Source: CAYLJO01 sp964383905 (lineage in GTDB: Bacteria; Acidobacteriota; Blastocatellia; Pyrinomonadales; Pyrinomonadaceae). Taken from it: a stretch of DNA of 8,553 bases. Below the pieces are notes generated by a model that saw only the letters and a program-made list of their open reading frames with translations, did no database searches and was not told the DNA's origin. The first letter of the stretch is position 1, and every line of letters starts with the position of its first letter. Location: assembly GCA_964383905.1 (NCBI GenBank), contig CAYLJO010000255.1, positions 1 to 8,553 of the forward strand, read 5' to 3'. Positions 7,511-8,553 of the stretch are shown one piece after another. The position numbers and the translations under genes are program-made.

Positions 7511-7780
7511 TTACTTCGTGGGCGCTGGCCCTTCCTTTTCTGCCAGTCCCGCATCTGAACTCTTTTTAACGTAATGGAACGGCTCCGCCTGCAGCCCGAT
7601 CACCGGCGGCCACTCATCATCCTCATCATCTGTGCCTGAACCCCCATCGCGGTCAATATACTTCGTTACTTTAACGACCGCACCTTTATTGTAGCTGCCC
7701 CTGAGGAAGAGATGGCGCAGGAGTAGTAAAGCGCAGGTCAGCCCGAGGGCGGCAGCCATCATCAGCAGATCTTCTTTCAT
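7511..7780 (-). CDS. 89-aa single-pass membrane protein of unknown function, first gene after the kdp control region
   Basis: The N-terminal helix (about residues 5-21, LLMMAAALGLTCALLLL) is followed by basic RHLFLRG, which predicts one membrane segment with a cytoplasmic C-terminus. The rest is soluble: a VVKVTKYIDRDGG segment, an acidic run GTDDEDDEW, and a Pro/Lys-rich end. I recognise no family. An AGGA Shine-Dalgarno lies 8 nt before the ATG, within the palindrome AGGAATTCCT, and the gene ends with tandem TAA stops. It begins 77 nt downstream of the 11-bp-period operator and about 55 nt after the predicted transcription start, so it is probably the first gene of the kdp-barrel transcript. 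Its role is unknown; a small membrane modulator of the pump or barrels is a guess. Confidence 0.6.
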   Translation of the reverse strand: MKEDLLMMAAALGLTCALLLLRHLFLRGSYNKGAVVKVTKYIDRDGGSGTDDEDDEWPPVIGLQAEPFHYVKKSSDAGLAEKEGPAPTK

Positions 7781-7841
7781 TAGGAATTCCTATCCCCGGA
7801 TGAGAGAGCGTCACGCACTACAAATTCATCCGGCGAAGAGG

Positions 7842-7850
7842 AGGTTAGCA
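7842..7850 (-). promoter_or_regulatory. Possible extended -10 element of the operon promoter
   Basis: The minus strand reads TGC-TAACCT, fitting the extended -10 pattern TGnTAnnnT but matching TATAAT at only three of six positions. It begins 10 bp after the last operator half-site. In PhoB-type promoters the direct repeats replace the -35 box and the -10 follows at about this distance. No proper -35 hexamer is present, which is consistent with an activator-dependent promoter. The predicted start of transcription is near 7835. Confidence 0.4.
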
Positions 7851-7857
7851 CCGGCCG

Positions 7858-7896
7858 CATAAAGAAGGCGTAAAGAAGTCATAAAAAACTTATAAA
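7858..7896 (-). promoter_or_regulatory. Candidate KdpE operator: four direct half-sites at 11-bp period
   Basis: On the minus strand the half-sites are TTTATA (7896-7891), TTTATG (7885-7880), TTTACG (7874-7869) and TTTATG (7863-7858). Each is separated by five bases, giving an exact 11-bp period over four units. Direct repeats at one helical turn are the standard target of OmpR/PhoB-family response regulators. From memory, the E. coli KdpE target at PkdpFABC is a T-rich TTTATA-N5-TTTACA arrangement, so the first two units match closely. It stands just upstream of the predicted -10 and the first gene of the kdp operon. It is the strongest regulatory signal in the window. Confidence 0.72.
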
Positions 7897-7917
7897 GATT
7901 GTAGTAGTGATGAGTCG

Positions 7918-7940
7918 CGCCGGCTGAATTTTCTCCGGCG
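7918..7940. repeat. GC-rich hairpin upstream of the operator
   Basis: CGCCGG (7918-7923) and CCGGCG (7935-7940) form a perfect 6-bp stem around an 11-nt loop. No run of T follows on either strand, so it is not a clear intrinsic terminator. It marks the boundary between the accessory DNA on the right and the kdp control region. Apart from this, 7903-8084 shows nothing I can support as a feature. Confidence 0.4.
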
Positions 7941-8084
7941 TCGCAAACTGTTGAAGTCATACCGGTTAGAGCGTTGTCAACGGTTCACGTGTGCTGGTAA
8001 TAGCGCCCCTGCCGAACGTGTCGGTAAGCCATACCCCCCATTTATTTGCCACAAGTTGCGAGACACCTCCGCAGGCAATTCAGG

Positions 8085-8123
8085 TAACGCTACGATCTAT
8101 CCGAGTGATAATAAAGTCAGGTG
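8085..8123 (-). repeat. 39-bp direct repeat, copy A
   Basis: Identical over 39 bp to 8149-8187, with a 25-bp spacer between copies (offset 64 bp). On the minus strand this is the downstream copy, just past and overlapping the stop of the 84-aa ORF. Because 64 is not a multiple of three, it is read in a different frame from the other copy. The flanks differ on both sides, so it is not a simple 64-bp tandem duplication. Confidence 0.95.
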
Positions 8124-8371
8124 AACGCGAGCCACTCCGCCTTACTGATAACGCTACGATCTATCCGAGTGATAATAAAGTCAGGTGGTAGCATCCGATC
8201 TAAAGCTTGCGCATCATGTCGGGCTAAAGCATGATGGAACTCGTTGGTAGATTTCAACACCTCATTCCTCATAGTGAGTTTGATCCGGTAAGCAGTCCAT
8301 CCGGCAGAAGCGTTGATACCGGCAATAAAGGTGAGAAATGCTATAGATAGGCGAAGGATGAGAGGTAGCAT
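8117..8371 (-). pseudogene. Truncated DUF4440 / NTF2-like protein with N-terminal signal or anchor (84 aa)
   Basis: Residues 1-22 form a signal peptide or membrane anchor (LPLILRLSIAFLTFIAGINA). Residues about 40-81 match the start of the DUF4440/SnoaL-like fold: a helix (NEFHHALARHDAQALDRML), then PDFIITRIDRSVISKAEWLA, where the K-[A/x]-E-W-L step is characteristic. Families with this fold usually have about 120-150 residues; here the frame stops right after AFT, where copy A of the 39-bp repeat begins. The protein therefore lacks most of the beta-sheet and is probably non-functional. Its translation start is good, with AGGAG 8 nt before the ATG. The ORF follows an attC-like site in the same orientation, the position expected for an integron cassette gene. 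Known relatives range from enzymes to binding proteins, so no activity can be assigned. Confidence 0.6.
8149..8187 (-). repeat. 39-bp direct repeat, copy B (inside the 84-aa ORF)
   Basis: This copy encodes PDFIITRIDRSV, part of the NTF2-like fold of the 84-aa ORF. It is identical to 8085-8123. On the minus strand both copies end in AGCGTTA and then diverge. Confidence 0.95.
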
Positions 8372-8379
8372 GTTTTCTT

Positions 8380-8392
8380 CTCCTGTTAGGAG
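8380..8392. repeat. Small palindrome overlapping the 84-aa ORF ribosome site
   Basis: CTCCT-GTT-AGGAG forms a 5-bp stem with a 3-nt loop, and the AGGAG arm is the Shine-Dalgarno. It could mask the ribosome site in the transcript, but the stem is weak and may be chance. Confidence 0.35.
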
Positions 8393-8434
8393 ATTCTAAC
8401 GCCTATTCATCGAAATGGTTCCAATAGATAAGCA

Positions 8435-8521
8435 ATCTAACGCTGGAGCTGAGCCGCCGCCTGATACTATAACTGATAAGAGGCTCATTTATTGGCGGTC
8501 GGCTTTGATAACTGGTTCTAC
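8435..8521 (-). other. attC: Integron attC-like recombination site (87 bp)
   Basis: Read on the minus strand, the 5' core ends in AAC (GTAGAAC at 8521-8515; only the AAC matches the RYYYAAC consensus). The left arm follows with AAGCCG-A-CCGCC, then a 32-nt loop, then the right arm GGCGG-CGGCT. The site ends AGC-GTTAGAT (8441-8435), a perfect GTTRRRY core. GCCG and CCGCC pair exactly with CGGC and GGCGG, leaving one extrahelical A after AGCCG. In classical attC sites such as that of aadA7 the extrahelical A sits at the same place. The length lies in the known 57-141 bp range. The 5' core is degenerate. No integrase gene is in the window. The cassette ORF at 8117-8371 follows in the expected orientation. 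Confidence 0.65.
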
Positions 8522-8553
8522 ATGAAAGCTAGAAAGTCGCTCGGCGCAGAACT

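Noticed and set aside
7782..7791. Palindrome AGGAATTCCT as an operator
   Set aside because: A 10-bp palindrome overlapping a Shine-Dalgarno can arise by chance, and no second copy was seen nearby.
7918..7940. Intrinsic terminator
   Set aside because: The stem is GC-rich but no T run follows on either strand.
7918..7972. Second attC formed by the GC hairpin and the nearby GTTAGAG / CTCTAAC
   Set aside because: The hairpin has no extrahelical base and lacks a matching second core at the other end, so it does not fit attC structure.
7975..7980. Perfect TTGACA on the minus strand as a sigma-70 -35 box
   Set aside because: The only TATGAC-like -10 is 13 bp away, too close, and nothing better lies at 16-18 bp.
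8085..8187. CRISPR array
   Set aside because: There are only two repeat units, with one copy inside a protein-coding frame and no cas genes nearby.
7991..8191. 66-codon plus-strand open frame in the AT-richer region
   Set aside because: No Shine-Dalgarno, it runs through both copies of the 39-bp repeat, and no recognisable protein features.

Overview
The window suggests a Gram-negative, fairly GC-rich bacterium. It encodes two proteins with signal peptides that look like outer-membrane beta-barrels, plus a P-type K+ pump of the Kdp class. A kdp operon with large barrel proteins (signal peptide, coiled coil, barrel) is a layout I associate loosely with Acidobacteriota and relatives. That is an impression, not a demonstrated assignment. 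All convincing genes lie on the minus strand, so transcription runs from high to low coordinates.

Right end (about 7900-8553): visibly more AT-rich accessory DNA. It contains an integron attC-like recombination site (8435-8521) with a canonical stem and an extrahelical base. Next comes a short secreted or membrane-anchored NTF2/DUF4440-like ORF (8117-8371), cut short inside a 39-bp direct repeat. The stretch 7903-8116 holds no gene I can support, only a GC hairpin.

Control region (7781-7900): four direct half-sites of TTTATA/TTTATG/TTTACG type at an exact 11-bp period. This is the layout bound by OmpR/PhoB-family regulators and resembles the E. coli KdpE target. A possible extended -10 lies 10 bp further on. 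I read this as the kdp operon promoter.

Operon (7780 to 1, minus strand), in order: an 89-aa single-pass membrane protein of unknown function; a roughly 300-bp poorly coding stretch with a possible small ORF and kinase-like and receiver-like peptide motifs; a 613-aa beta-barrel; a 535-aa beta-barrel; a 28-aa one-helix membrane peptide; kdpF (29 aa); kdpA; a 100-N assembly gap; and kdpB, which runs off the left edge. kdpC and kdpDE are not in the window. Spacings of 1 to about 40 nt from the 613-aa barrel to kdpA, with no terminator seen, argue for one transcript.

Working model (inference): under K+ limitation a KdpE-type regulator switches on the whole set. The two barrels would let K+ cross the outer membrane, and KdpFABC would pump it across the inner membrane using ATP. 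The 28-aa peptide and the 89-aa membrane protein are candidate accessory parts. The sequence itself shows the gene order, the motifs and the operator repeat. The coupling of the barrels to K+ uptake is unproven.
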